This document shows positions 35,931 to 44,696 of a DNA stretch of 64,000 nt, piece after piece. Position 1 is the first letter of the stretch. The number at the start of each line of letters is the position of its first letter. The position numbers were made by a program, and so were the translations under genes. Source of the stretch: Planctomycetota bacterium (GTDB lineage Bacteria; Planctomycetota; JAJSAM01); assembly GCA_024274785.1 (NCBI GenBank), contig JAJSAM010000033.1, positions 1 to 64,000 on the forward strand, written 5' to 3'. Under the pieces are notes generated by a model. It saw only the letters and a program-made list of their open reading frames with translations, had not been told where the DNA came from and did no database searches.

Positions 35931-36890
35931 ATGCTGCGAGTTGCACTCATCGTGTTGTTGCTGGCCGGGGTGGTCACGGCCAACCCCACACCTGGTTCGT
36001 GGCAGGCGGAAAACTGGGGACAGGACCCCGAGGCCTCCAAGCTGCCCTCGAACCCCGGGTCCCGGACGAGCTATCTGGACGTCTATGCCGGCGCCACCGC
36101 GAGCATGGTGGATGCCTATCTCTACACCTCGATATCGACTGGCGACCAGCAAGCCATCGGTTCGGACAAGGCCACCGCCTGGTTCGGTCTCAAGTTCGTC
36201 GGCTCACCCAATGCCACGAATCACAAGTGGAAGATCATCACGAAGATCACCGGTTTCGGGTGGGCGTACGCCGAAGCCGTACTCGAGGCTTCGTGCTGGG
36301 GTGAGTCGCTTCAGTACATCAGCGTGACCGGAGACAACACCAACAAGGATGGTGGCCAACTGGCTGTGCAGGACAACGCAAAAGTCAACCTGGCAATTTC
36401 GCTTCCCAAGTCTCTGAGCATCACCTTCCCGAAGGCCGCAAGGGCGCTCACTCGGGATGAGTTCAGAATCTCGAACAGCGTCTGCACCATGGGCAGCGGA
36501 AAGGCATGTCGGGTTCGTGTGGACAACAAGGCCCAGGCAAGGGGCGCAGCAGCCAGCACCGTTCAGGTTGCCGCGGTCTTGATGAAGGCAGACCTCGACG
36601 TCGAGATCGAGATGATTGGCTTCTGCGATTTCGCCGGCCTCGAGATAACAGACCGCCTCCTCCTCTCCGATGCCCCTGACGATGGCAGCACCGCCGAGGT
36701 AACTCCGCCGACCGGAGGCATGGTGAGAGGCGAAGGTGAGGTGCCGACGGACATGCCGACAGAGGATGAGCGCGAGGGCAAGGACACCAGTGGTCCTACC
36801 ATCGATGCAGGGGACCTTCCAAAGGTGCTCCCACACGACTTCGAGGACAAGCCCCCGGTTGATTCGGGAGCGAAAGTGGAGGGCGACTGA
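35931..36890 (+). CDS. Exported protein of unknown function
   Basis: A 319-residue protein starting at the ATG at 35,931 with AAGGAG 7 bases upstream. The signal peptide is MLRVALIVLLLAGVVTA. The body (about 25-240) is rich in Ser, Thr, Ala and Gly with short β-strands and no motif I recognise. It has four cysteines (in EASCWGES, NSVCTMGSGKACRV and IGFCDFAG) that could form disulfides. The last 75 residues are a low-complexity acidic, proline-rich tail (VPTDMPTEDEREGKDTSG). It sits 2 bases ahead of the next gene and is surely co-transcribed with it. Confidence 0.7.
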   Translation: MLRVALIVLLLAGVVTANPTPGSWQAENWGQDPEASKLPSNPGSRTSYLDVYAGATASMVDAYLYTSISTGDQQAIGSDKATAWFGLKFVGSPNATNHKWKIITKITGFGWAYAEAVLEASCWGESLQYISVTGDNTNKDGGQLAVQDNAKVNLAISLPKSLSITFPKAARALTRDEFRISNSVCTMGSGKACRVRVDNKAQARGAAASTVQVAAVLMKADLDVEIEMIGFCDFAGLEITDRLLLSDAPDDGSTAEVTPPTGGMVRGEGEVPTDMPTEDEREGKDTSGPTIDAGDLPKVLPHDFEDKPPVDSGAKVEGD

Positions 36891-36892
36891 CA

Positions 36893-38389
36893 ATGAAGAG
36901 CGTCGCGCCGGTCGGGATCCTGATGATTGTACTTCTGAGCATCATCGTCATCTTCTTCCGTGACGGAGAAGACGTGTTGAAGCCAAGCCCGAAAATGGAA
37001 ACGGAATCGACCACCGCTGTCGTGTCGGGAGAGGTTCTGGACTCGACCGGCGCACCTCTGGGCGGCATTCCCGTGCGGGCGATCGACAGCGCCCCCTCGG
37101 GAAACGCCACTCGCGTCGAAGCCGTTACCGATAACGAGGGGAGGTTCTCACTGACCGTCTCCCCAGGCCGGGGGATCTTCGAAATAAAGGCCCTTCCCCC
37201 AGGTCGCACCGCATTTCCGCTGAACTGCATCGTTTCTACATCGCCCCTTCTGGAAACCGAGGTCGTTCTCCGAGAGCCCGAGCAGATCGGGCCGGCGCCA
37301 GCCGGCCCGAATGTCGCGGGAGAGGTAAGCGACCAGAACTGCCGAGCCGTTCGGGGAATCACCATCGTGGCCGTGAGCAAGTCCGGGAAAACTCTCGCCC
37401 GCTCCGTCACCGATGAGGCCGGCGCGTTCAGCATGGTGATCGAGACGGTGCCGCCGTTTACGCTCCGGATCCAGGAGTACGCAGAAGTGGAACTGCAAGT
37501 CCCCATTCTCCCCAGTCTCTACAACTCACTGCTCGTCGTGACCCCGAAACCGAGGGAGGAGACACTCTATCTGGAGCCTCGTGGAGACATCACCGCCACC
37601 GATCGTGTACTCAAGATCCTGATCCTCCATTCGATGGTAGGCCGGCAGGATACAGGGCAGTTGCGTGTCGAGGACTCCCCGTGGCGATTCGAAGGAGTGC
37701 CCTTTGGGACCTATGACATCCGTGTCTGGAACGACGACCTCGCGGGGCTGGTCCGTAATTTCAGGTTCGACGAAGAGAACCGCAAGGCGGTGGTCGAGCT
37801 CTCCGCACCCGCCTTCGTCGGCGGCGATACGGAAGTCCGTTCGCGAGCAGCGCTGATTCCAATCCCACCCATGGGTGAGACCTTGCTCAGCGAAACACGT
37901 GAGGAGGATGGTCGCAGCGGCAGAGTGCGCCGCTCACTCATGGACACCGAATGCAGGAGCAGGGATTTCAAATTCAAGCACGTGCCCGCCGGTGACTACA
38001 TCCTCCTGGTTACCGCCATTGGATACGAGCCTCTTGAGATGCCTCTGGCGCTGGCACCTGGAGAGAATCGGAATCTGGGATTGATCCCGATGAAGAAGGC
38101 AACCGGTTCCGCGCACTTCTATCTGAACGACCGGAACCAGGAAACCAACGAACACGGCTACCTGCTGACGCTCTACACCACGCAGGGAGACGTGCTGGAG
38201 TACAAGACGGATCCTGGAGAGAGCGCGCACGTCACCATCACCAGCCTGTGCGAGGGTACCTGGTGGTATCGGGCGGAACGCCGGATGGCGGGAGGGAGCC
38301 TGCGGTCTGTCAATTCCGATCTGTCGTTTGTCGTCAATCGGGACCAGAAGACCGAGGTCGAGGTCGACCTGACCTGGCGGTTCGAGTAG
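36893..38389 (+). CDS. Membrane-anchored protein with carboxypeptidase-regulatory-like domains
   Basis: A 498-residue protein with an N-terminal membrane helix (about 6-22, GILMIVLLSIIVIFF). At least three β-sandwich modules of the carboxypeptidase-regulatory type follow: VVSGEVLDSTGAPLGGIPV with the follow-up NEGRFSLTV near 45-85, VAGEVSDQNCRAVRGITIV near 140, and a third pair around FKHVPAGDYILLVTAIGYE near 360. These modules are known as rigid spacers or binding domains in exported proteins. The function is not known. It is the downstream partner of the 319-residue exported protein and has close structural cousins at 51,387 and 57,811. Confidence 0.72.
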   Translation: MKSVAPVGILMIVLLSIIVIFFRDGEDVLKPSPKMETESTTAVVSGEVLDSTGAPLGGIPVRAIDSAPSGNATRVEAVTDNEGRFSLTVSPGRGIFEIKALPPGRTAFPLNCIVSTSPLLETEVVLREPEQIGPAPAGPNVAGEVSDQNCRAVRGITIVAVSKSGKTLARSVTDEAGAFSMVIETVPPFTLRIQEYAEVELQVPILPSLYNSLLVVTPKPREETLYLEPRGDITATDRVLKILILHSMVGRQDTGQLRVEDSPWRFEGVPFGTYDIRVWNDDLAGLVRNFRFDEENRKAVVELSAPAFVGGDTEVRSRAALIPIPPMGETLLSETREEDGRSGRVRRSLMDTECRSRDFKFKHVPAGDYILLVTAIGYEPLEMPLALAPGENRNLGLIPMKKATGSAHFYLNDRNQETNEHGYLLTLYTTQGDVLEYKTDPGESAHVTITSLCEGTWWYRAERRMAGGSLRSVNSDLSFVVNRDQKTEVEVDLTWRFE

Positions 38390-38404
38390 CCGGAACGCAC
38401 TGTT

Positions 38405-39634
38405 TCAGAGCAGGGGCTGGATCCGCTGCAGTTCCTTCCTGGCGTAGGCCACGATCTCCGGGTTCGGATGTTCCATGGTGGCCTGGAGGAGGTACTCGCG
38501 GGCGCGGAAGTACTCGTTCCGGTGCCGGGAGAGGATGACGCCCAGGCGGAACTTCGCCTCGGCGGCGTCGGGTCCGCCGGGGTAGTGCGCGAGGTAGCGG
38601 CGATAGGCCTTCAGCGAGGCTTCGAAATCGCCCTTGCGGAACATCTCGGCTGAGATCTCGATCTGCGCCCAACCCGGCAGAGGCTTGGCGTGACGCATGC
38701 GGAGATAGTCCTCGTACCGGTCGATCGCCGCATCGACCCGCCCCTCCTTCACGTTCTCCGCAATGGCCTCTTCGATGCCGAAGAATCCTTCGCCGTCCCG
38801 ATGCGTCTTCGCGCGCGGGCTGACGTATTCCGATCCGGAGGGGCGCGTCGGCTTCACGTTGATGGTCGGAGGAACGGGGCGGGCGGGTGAGGTGCGCCCC
38901 GGTGAACTCTGGCTCTGCCGGCGTGTCGCACCGCGCGGAGCGAATCCGGTGTGCTCATCCGCCCTCGTGACCCGGGTGCTCTCGAGCAGCCGCTTCTTGG
39001 CCAGGACGGCAACGCCCACCCCGACCGCGAACCCCCCGACATGTGCGGCGTAGGCCACGCCGGTGATGTGGCCGGAGGTCAGCACCAGCCAGTTGAACAG
39101 GTTCTCCGCGATCCAGAACCCGAGGAACCACCGACTCTCGATCCGCAGCACACCGAAGATGAAGAAGATCCAATAGAAGATCCGGATGCGCGCCTTGGGG
39201 AAGAGGACCATGTAAGCACCGAGCACCCCGGCGATCGCACCGGAGGCGCCGATCAGCGGAGCGCCGCTGGCGCCGCCGGTGAAGACCATGTACGCGCCGT
39301 CGGCGAAGAGCCCGGAAACCAGGTAGAAGCCCAGGAACGGCAGGTGCCCGATCTTGTCCTCGACGTTGTCCCCGGCGATCCACAGGAAGAGCATGTTCCC
39401 GAGGATGTGCATGAGGTTCCCGTGCAGGAACATCGACGTCAGGAACGTGTACCAGACCACGTCATTGGGGACGAGGCCGTACTCGAGGGCGATACGGTTC
39501 GGGAGACCGCCGAAGGAGTGGCTGCCGAAGATGTTGGCGATGAGAAAGACGAACGCATTGGCCCCGATCAGCCCGTAGGTCACTACCGGCGTCCGAGCGG
39601 ACGGATTGTCGTCGCCAATGGGAATGAAGAACAT
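38405..39634 (-). CDS. Rhomboid intramembrane serine protease with C-terminal TPR-like repeats
   Basis: A 409-residue protein. Residues about 1-220 form the six-helix rhomboid core with the catalytic Ser131 in IGASGAIAG and His198 in AAHVGGF. The HGNLMHILGN loop (residues 71-80) provides the oxyanion-hole residues. A variable linker follows (about 225-285), and then about 110 residues of helical repeats with the TPR-like pattern FRKGDFEASLKAYRRYLAHY and AEAKFRLGVIL. Rhomboids cut membrane helices, and the cytoplasmic TPR tail probably recruits substrates or partners. It is the last gene of a minus-strand run that includes the dehydrogenase and crotonase. Confidence 0.9.
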   Translation of the reverse strand: MFFIPIGDDNPSARTPVVTYGLIGANAFVFLIANIFGSHSFGGLPNRIALEYGLVPNDVVWYTFLTSMFLHGNLMHILGNMLFLWIAGDNVEDKIGHLPFLGFYLVSGLFADGAYMVFTGGASGAPLIGASGAIAGVLGAYMVLFPKARIRIFYWIFFIFGVLRIESRWFLGFWIAENLFNWLVLTSGHITGVAYAAHVGGFAVGVGVAVLAKKRLLESTRVTRADEHTGFAPRGATRRQSQSSPGRTSPARPVPPTINVKPTRPSGSEYVSPRAKTHRDGEGFFGIEEAIAENVKEGRVDAAIDRYEDYLRMRHAKPLPGWAQIEISAEMFRKGDFEASLKAYRRYLAHYPGGPDAAEAKFRLGVILSRHRNEYFRAREYLLQATMEHPNPEIVAYARKELQRIQPLL

Positions 39635-39655
39635 AGGTCAAACGCGCCCGGGCGA

Positions 39656-40723
39656 TTACCCGCCCAGCTTGTGCACCTCCGTCACCACCATGTCGCCCAA
39701 CTCGTCGGTACCGTAGACACCGGCGTTCATTGATTTGATATCGTCCCCGGAGAGGAGATTGCTGAGCGCATTATCGAGGATCCTCGCGCCGTCCTCTTCC
39801 CCGAGATGGGCGAGCATCATCTGCACTGCGGCGATCGTGGCGATCGGGTTGGCCTTGTTCTGGTCCTTGTACTTCGGGGCGGATCCGTGGATCGACTCGA
39901 ACATCGACACCTGCCCCGGGTGGATGTTCCCGGAAGCGGCGATACCCATGCCGCCCTGCACCATGGCGCCGAGGTCGGTGATGATGTCGCCGAAGAGATT
40001 CGTGGTCACGGCCACGTCGAACCACTCGGGATTCTTCACCATCCACATGCAAGCCGCGTCGATGTAAGCATGATCCTGCCTGATGTCGGGGTACTCCTCC
40101 CCGACTTCCGCGAAGGTCCTCGTCCAGAGATCCTGGGCCCGGACGGCGTTCGCCTTGTCGACCAGGGTGACCTGCTTGCGCTCCCGCCCCATGGCCAGCT
40201 CGAAGGCATAGCGAACGACCCGCTCCACCCCGGCGCGCGTGTAGACCATCGTCTGGGTGGAGACCTCGAGAGGGCTGCCCTTGTGCACGAACCCGTGCAT
40301 GCCGGCGTAGGCGTCCTCGGTGTTCTCGCGGACGAAGATCATGTCCACGTCTTTGGGAGTCTTGTCCTTCAAGGGACAGAGGCGCTCGTTGTAGAGCTTG
40401 ATCGGGCGCAGATTGACGAAGAGATCGAGGTCCCACCGGATCGCACCGATGATGCCTCGCTCGATCAGCCCCACCTCCACGCGAGGGTCACCGATCGCGC
40501 CGAGCAGGATGGCGTCGAAGTCCCGCCGGAAGGTGTCCATCATCCCGTCCGGGAAGATCACGCCCGTCTCGAGGTAGTGATCCGTGCCATACGGCAGGTC
40601 CGTGACCTCGCAGGTGAAGCCCGCCGTTTCGCCGACGGCCGCGAGAACCTTCAGGCCCTCCCGCACGACCTCAGGACCGATACCATCTCCGCCAAGTGCC
40701 GCTACTCGGTGTGCCACGTTCAA
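39656..40723 (-). CDS. Isocitrate/isopropylmalate-family NAD-dependent dehydrogenase
   Basis: A 355-residue protein with the family landmarks GGDGIGPEV at the N-terminus, FVRENTEDAYAG near 130, LVDKANAVR near 190, VTTNLFGDIITDLGAMVQG near 240 and FESIHGSAPKYKDQ near 275. The acidic metal ligands (DIITD) and the arginine and lysine/asparagine pair of the active site are present. It would oxidatively decarboxylate a β-substituted malate: 3-isopropylmalate (LeuB), tartrate or a homologue. No leuA, leuC or leuD is nearby, so I do not assign a substrate. It lies between a rhomboid gene and a crotonase on the same strand, with small gaps. Confidence 0.88.
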   Translation of the reverse strand: MNVAHRVAALGGDGIGPEVVREGLKVLAAVGETAGFTCEVTDLPYGTDHYLETGVIFPDGMMDTFRRDFDAILLGAIGDPRVEVGLIERGIIGAIRWDLDLFVNLRPIKLYNERLCPLKDKTPKDVDMIFVRENTEDAYAGMHGFVHKGSPLEVSTQTMVYTRAGVERVVRYAFELAMGRERKQVTLVDKANAVRAQDLWTRTFAEVGEEYPDIRQDHAYIDAACMWMVKNPEWFDVAVTTNLFGDIITDLGAMVQGGMGIAASGNIHPGQVSMFESIHGSAPKYKDQNKANPIATIAAVQMMLAHLGEEDGARILDNALSNLLSGDDIKSMNAGVYGTDELGDMVVTEVHKLGG

Positions 40724-40748
40724 TTCTCCCAGGGAGTGTACAGAGTGA

Positions 40749-41525
40749 CTATTCGCCTTTGAATTCAGCTTTGCGCCGCTCGAGGAAGGCGGTCAGGCCC
40801 TCCTTCACGTCGGCCGTCGAACTGACGAGGCCGAAGAGGATCTCCTCGATCGCGAGCCCTTCGCCGAGACCCGGATTCGCTCCGCGCACCATGGCATCGA
40901 TGGCATAGGACACCGCGATCGGGCCATTCTTCATGATCTTGCCGGCGAGCTTCCGGCACTCGCCCATCAACTCATCAGGCGCGCAGACCTTGTTCACCAG
41001 GCCCATACGGAAGGCGTCATCGGCGCCGACCATCTGGCCGGTGGCGACCATCTCGATGGCCCGGCCCAGCCCCACGATCCGGGGCAACCGCTGCGTGCCG
41101 CCGTAGCCCGGAATGATACCCAGCGTGACCTCGGGGAGCCCCATCTTCGCCAGCTCCGATGCATATCGGATGTGGCAGGAGAGCGCGGTCTCGAGGCCCG
41201 CGCCGAGCGCGAAGCCGTTCACCGCACCGATCACGGGGACGCTACACCCCTCGATGGTCGAGAACAGGAGCTGCCCCTTGGCGGAAACGTCCTTCGCCGA
41301 GACGGCCGTCATCCGCACCAGTTCCGCGATGTCCGCTCCCGCCACGAACGCCTTCTCCCCCGCCCCGGTGAGGATCACCACCGCCGTGCCGTCGGGAAGA
41401 TTCAGGAAGGCGTGCGTGAGTTCGCTGATGGTTTCGTCGTTCAGCGCGTTCAGCTTGTCGGGGCGATTCACCGTGACCGTGGTGATGCCGTCATCGAGCA
41501 CGACCAGGATGTTCTGATAGTCCAT
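40749..41525 (-). CDS. Enoyl-CoA hydratase/isomerase family protein (crotonase 1)
   Basis: A 258-residue crotonase. It has the oxyanion-hole segment FVAGADIAEL near 60 and the active-site region AVNGFALGAGLETALSCH, with Glu112. LPEVTLGIIPGYGGTQRLPR follows, with Glu132. Both catalytic glutamates of a true 2-enoyl-CoA hydratase are there. The end LTAFLERRKAEFKGE is typical of the family. It would hydrate trans-2-enoyl-CoA in fatty-acid or branched-chain oxidation. It has a second, divergent homologue at 47,099, but no thiolase or acyl-CoA dehydrogenase lies in the window. It is preceded by the exported HEAT/VWA genes on the same strand. Confidence 0.9.
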   Translation of the reverse strand: MDYQNILVVLDDGITTVTVNRPDKLNALNDETISELTHAFLNLPDGTAVVILTGAGEKAFVAGADIAELVRMTAVSAKDVSAKGQLLFSTIEGCSVPVIGAVNGFALGAGLETALSCHIRYASELAKMGLPEVTLGIIPGYGGTQRLPRIVGLGRAIEMVATGQMVGADDAFRMGLVNKVCAPDELMGECRKLAGKIMKNGPIAVSYAIDAMVRGANPGLGEGLAIEEILFGLVSSTADVKEGLTAFLERRKAEFKGE

Positions 41526-41561
41526 GGAGACCTCCGGATTGAATGGGTTTCCGAGTATAGG

Positions 41562-43055
41562 CTAGCGCGCCACGTAGGTCCCGCCGTTCTCCATCGCCAG
41601 GGTCGACATGAAGGCGGCGTTGTGATCGCCGATCCCGATGGTGTGGATGGTGATGCGCTTCAGGCGGTTCCACTCCCGGACCGCCTTGATGATCTTCTCC
41701 CAGTCGTCCAACTGCCCGTCCGGCCTGGTGGGCGAACCGTCGGAGAGCAGGAAGATGGTGTCCGCTCCGAGACCGTAGTTCTTGTCGGTCGCCCCCATCC
41801 CCGCCACCCGGAACGCCAGGTCCATGGCATCGAAGATATTCGTGGAAGAGGCGGCCTCGAGGTCCTTTACCCAGTTCATGGCAGCCTTCTTGTTGCCCTT
41901 GTTAGCGGGCATCATCCGATCCTTCCACTTCTTCACGATGTCGTTGAAGACGATGAGGTTGAACGCGCCTTTCGGGGCGAAGTTCTTCACCACACGCAGC
42001 AGTTCGTTCTTCGCCGACTGGATTTTCGGGACTCCGCTCCGGCCCTCCCCGGCCATGGAGCCCGAAACATCCACGACGAAGATAGCCCGGCTCGTCTCGA
42101 TCGGAATGCCGTAGTACCCACCGTCCCGGCCGCCGCGGCCCACCGGATGCCCGCCGAGTGCCTCTCCGTCGTCGCCGCCGTACTCGCTCTTGTGTTCCTC
42201 CAACCAGCGACGCCAGGCATCTTCGGTCGAACCGAACTTCTGCCCGGTCAGCTTCTGCAGGGCCCGGCCGCAGTCCTCCTTGAGCCTCCCCTCCTCCTTG
42301 CTGATCTGGTCGATCAACGGACCGACCGCACCCTTCTGGCCGATTTCGCCGAGCGCTTCAATCGCCGCGGAGCGCACCGTCCAGGCCTTCTCCTTCAGCA
42401 TCCCGAGCAGCCCCTTCAGGGCCTCCGGCGCCTTCATCCTGCCGCAGGTGATCGCCGCGGTCATACGCACCCGTGCGTCCTTGTCCTTCAGCGCCCGAAC
42501 CAGGTACTTCACCGACGCGGGCTCCGCGATCTCGTCGAGAGCGGCGGCGACGATCTGCCGTGTCTTCCAGGTCTTGCCGCCGGAGAGCGCCTTCTCGTAG
42601 AGGTACTTCACGGCCTCCCGGTCCCGCATGGAGGAGAGTCCGTCCTCGATGGCCGCCAGCACGCCGGCTTCTCCGGTGATCTCTTCCTGCAGCCGGCCGG
42701 ACTCCCGCTTCAGGGTCTTCACCGCGGCGTGAGCCTCCGCCGGCAACCGTAGCTCCTTCTCGAACATCTGGCCGCCGAGGTACTTCTCGATCTGGTCATC
42801 GACCTCGGCCTTGCGCTCGATCATGGGGGCCAGAATACGGTCGACCTTCCCCACGCCGGACAGCAGGAGTCTTGCCGCGTCCCGGGTATCGAAGAACGCG
42901 ACGGCCGCGACCGCGCTCTCCCGCTCCGCGGCCTTCCGGGTCGGACGAAACGCGGACTCGAAGTCGCTCCGGGCGCTCGACCAGTCCCCGGCCAGGGCCG
43001 CAAACAGCGGCAGGAGCAGAAATCCGACCAGCAGAATCAGGGCTCTTCTGTGCAC
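41562..43055 (-). CDS. Exported HEAT-repeat + von Willebrand A protein (paralogue 1)
   Basis: A 497-residue protein from the GTG at 43,055, four bases past the stop of its upstream paralogue. A signal peptide (ALILLVGFLLLPLFAALA) is followed by charged helices and HEAT-type repeats (about 150-270, such as VRMTAAITCGRM and VRSAAIEALGEIG). A DAWRRWLEEH motif closes this part. The C-terminal VWA domain (about 320-497) has an intact MIDAS start DVSGSM (D329, S331, S333). VWA domains bind ligands through a metal. HEAT plus VWA proteins with this W-R-R-W link are, in my experience, common in planctomycetes. Function is unknown. Confidence 0.82.
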   Translation of the reverse strand: MHRRALILLVGFLLLPLFAALAGDWSSARSDFESAFRPTRKAAERESAVAAVAFFDTRDAARLLLSGVGKVDRILAPMIERKAEVDDQIEKYLGGQMFEKELRLPAEAHAAVKTLKRESGRLQEEITGEAGVLAAIEDGLSSMRDREAVKYLYEKALSGGKTWKTRQIVAAALDEIAEPASVKYLVRALKDKDARVRMTAAITCGRMKAPEALKGLLGMLKEKAWTVRSAAIEALGEIGQKGAVGPLIDQISKEEGRLKEDCGRALQKLTGQKFGSTEDAWRRWLEEHKSEYGGDDGEALGGHPVGRGGRDGGYYGIPIETSRAIFVVDVSGSMAGEGRSGVPKIQSAKNELLRVVKNFAPKGAFNLIVFNDIVKKWKDRMMPANKGNKKAAMNWVKDLEAASSTNIFDAMDLAFRVAGMGATDKNYGLGADTIFLLSDGSPTRPDGQLDDWEKIIKAVREWNRLKRITIHTIGIGDHNAAFMSTLAMENGGTYVAR

Positions 43056-43059
43056 GGGA

Positions 43060-44616
43060 TCAACCTCTCTCGATGTACTTGCCGCCATTTTCATCCGCGA
43101 GTTGCTTCATGAAGCGGATGAAGGACGAACCCTGAGTCGCCACGTCGATGGCGATGGCGTGAATGATCACCTTCGACAGGCTGTTCCACTGCTTGACCGC
43201 GGTGAGGATCTTGTCGATGTCCATCAGCTTGCTTCGGGGGAAGCTCTGGTCGGTCGGAGCCCCGTCGGAGAGCAGGAAGATCGTGTCGACGCCGCTCCGG
43301 TAGTTGGGGTCGCGAGCACCCATGCCGGCCAGGTGGAAGGCCTCCTTCAGCGCACCGTAGGTGAAAGTGCTGCCGCTCGCCTTGATCCCGCGGACGAAGA
43401 GGTAGGCCTTGTTCTTGTTCTTCTGCGTCGCCTTGATCAGCTTCGGCTCCCACCGTTTCACCAGGTGATTGAAGGTGATGATGTTGAAGAAGGCGTCTTC
43501 CGGGAGCTTGCGGATGGCATTCTTCAGTTCCTTCTTGGCAATCTCGATCTTCGGGCCGGAGGGGCGCTCCTCCTCCCCTTCCCGGAGAGTGACCGCGCCG
43601 CCTCCCCCACCGCCGATCGGCTTCTCCATCGAGCCCGAGATGTCGAGCAAGTAGACGATGCGCTTGCTGCGGGTCTTGATGCCGTAGTAGGTGGAGTCGT
43701 CCTCTTCATCGCCGCCGCGGCCTCGCTTCTTCGCCAGCGGCCTGGCGTCCGTTCCCTCGATCTCCGCGGCGTGCTCGTCGTACCAGCGCTTCCACTGCTC
43801 GTAGTCCGGATCGAACTTCTGGCCGGTCAGGCGCTTCAAGGCATCGTTGACATCGTCCTGCAACCGCCCGGTGGTCTTCGGGATCAGTTCCACCAGGGGG
43901 CGGATCGCCTTCGGGGAACCGATCTCCGCGAGCGCATCGGCGGCGGAGGATTGTATCACCCAGTTGTCTTTTCGGAGAACGCCGACGATACCGTCCACCG
44001 TGAGGGGATCCCGCCTGGCCTTCAGCCCGAAGAGAGCCCGGATCACAACGCGAGGCTCCTTGTCTTTCAGAGCCTTCAGCGCCGCCTTGCGACCGGCATC
44101 GGTAGGATAGCTCGCCGCGGCCTGGGCGGCGATGCCGCGCCCGCGCCACTCCTTGCCGAAAGAGACCGCGGAACAGATCGCGCCCTGGGCCGCCTCTGAT
44201 TTCAGGCCGAGCGCCACCTGGTAGATCTGATCCATGACCCGTCGATGTGAGACGACCATCTCCTCGACGGCCGTGATCTTCTCGCGGACCTCGGTGCGGC
44301 TCTTGAAGTCATCCTTCGCCACGTCCTGGTTGGTGTTCAGCTCCTCATGCTCCGCCTCGAGCCTGGCCAGCGTCTTCAGCATGGCGTCGATGCGATTGCT
44401 GACGATGCCCGCGCACTCGATCAACAGGGCGGCGCCGTCGCGGTCGTTCGCCCGACCGACCCTGACGATGAGGGCGGCGCGGCTCTCGGTCTCGAGGTCG
44501 TTCCCGATCTTCTCCTTCACCTCGCGCTCGAGTTCGGTGAAGGATCCCTCCGCGAGAAGGGGGGCGGTGAGCGGGATCGAAAGCAGGACCAGGAGCGGAA
44601 TCAGACGTCGAATCAT
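43060..44616 (-). CDS. Exported HEAT-repeat + von Willebrand A protein (paralogue 2)
   Basis: A 518-residue protein from the ATG at 44,616 (GAGG 7 bases upstream), with signal peptide LIPLLVLLSIPLTAPLLA. The layout matches its downstream neighbour: an N-terminal helical region with EELNTNQDVAKDDFKSR, HEAT repeats (about 145-270, such as VIQSSAADALAEIG), an EQWKRWYDEH link, and a VWA domain with the MIDAS start DISGSM (D325, S327, S329). A glycine run (GGGGGGA) sits in a loop just after the MIDAS. The two genes are adjacent and clearly derive from one duplication. They probably act on the same external process. Confidence 0.82.
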   Translation of the reverse strand: MIRRLIPLLVLLSIPLTAPLLAEGSFTELEREVKEKIGNDLETESRAALIVRVGRANDRDGAALLIECAGIVSNRIDAMLKTLARLEAEHEELNTNQDVAKDDFKSRTEVREKITAVEEMVVSHRRVMDQIYQVALGLKSEAAQGAICSAVSFGKEWRGRGIAAQAAASYPTDAGRKAALKALKDKEPRVVIRALFGLKARRDPLTVDGIVGVLRKDNWVIQSSAADALAEIGSPKAIRPLVELIPKTTGRLQDDVNDALKRLTGQKFDPDYEQWKRWYDEHAAEIEGTDARPLAKKRGRGGDEEDDSTYYGIKTRSKRIVYLLDISGSMEKPIGGGGGGAVTLREGEEERPSGPKIEIAKKELKNAIRKLPEDAFFNIITFNHLVKRWEPKLIKATQKNKNKAYLFVRGIKASGSTFTYGALKEAFHLAGMGARDPNYRSGVDTIFLLSDGAPTDQSFPRSKLMDIDKILTAVKQWNSLSKVIIHAIAIDVATQGSSFIRFMKQLADENGGKYIERG

Positions 44617-44696
44617 CGGAGACCTCGGCGCGCCGGAGGAGGTACACACATCGCGGAGTCGATTCTACATGCTCCGGGCGCGAGGTTCACATCCTG

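Noticed and set aside
39656..40723. Calling the dehydrogenase leuB
   Set aside because: Family motifs fit several substrates and no leucine-pathway genes are nearby, so the symbol was withheld.
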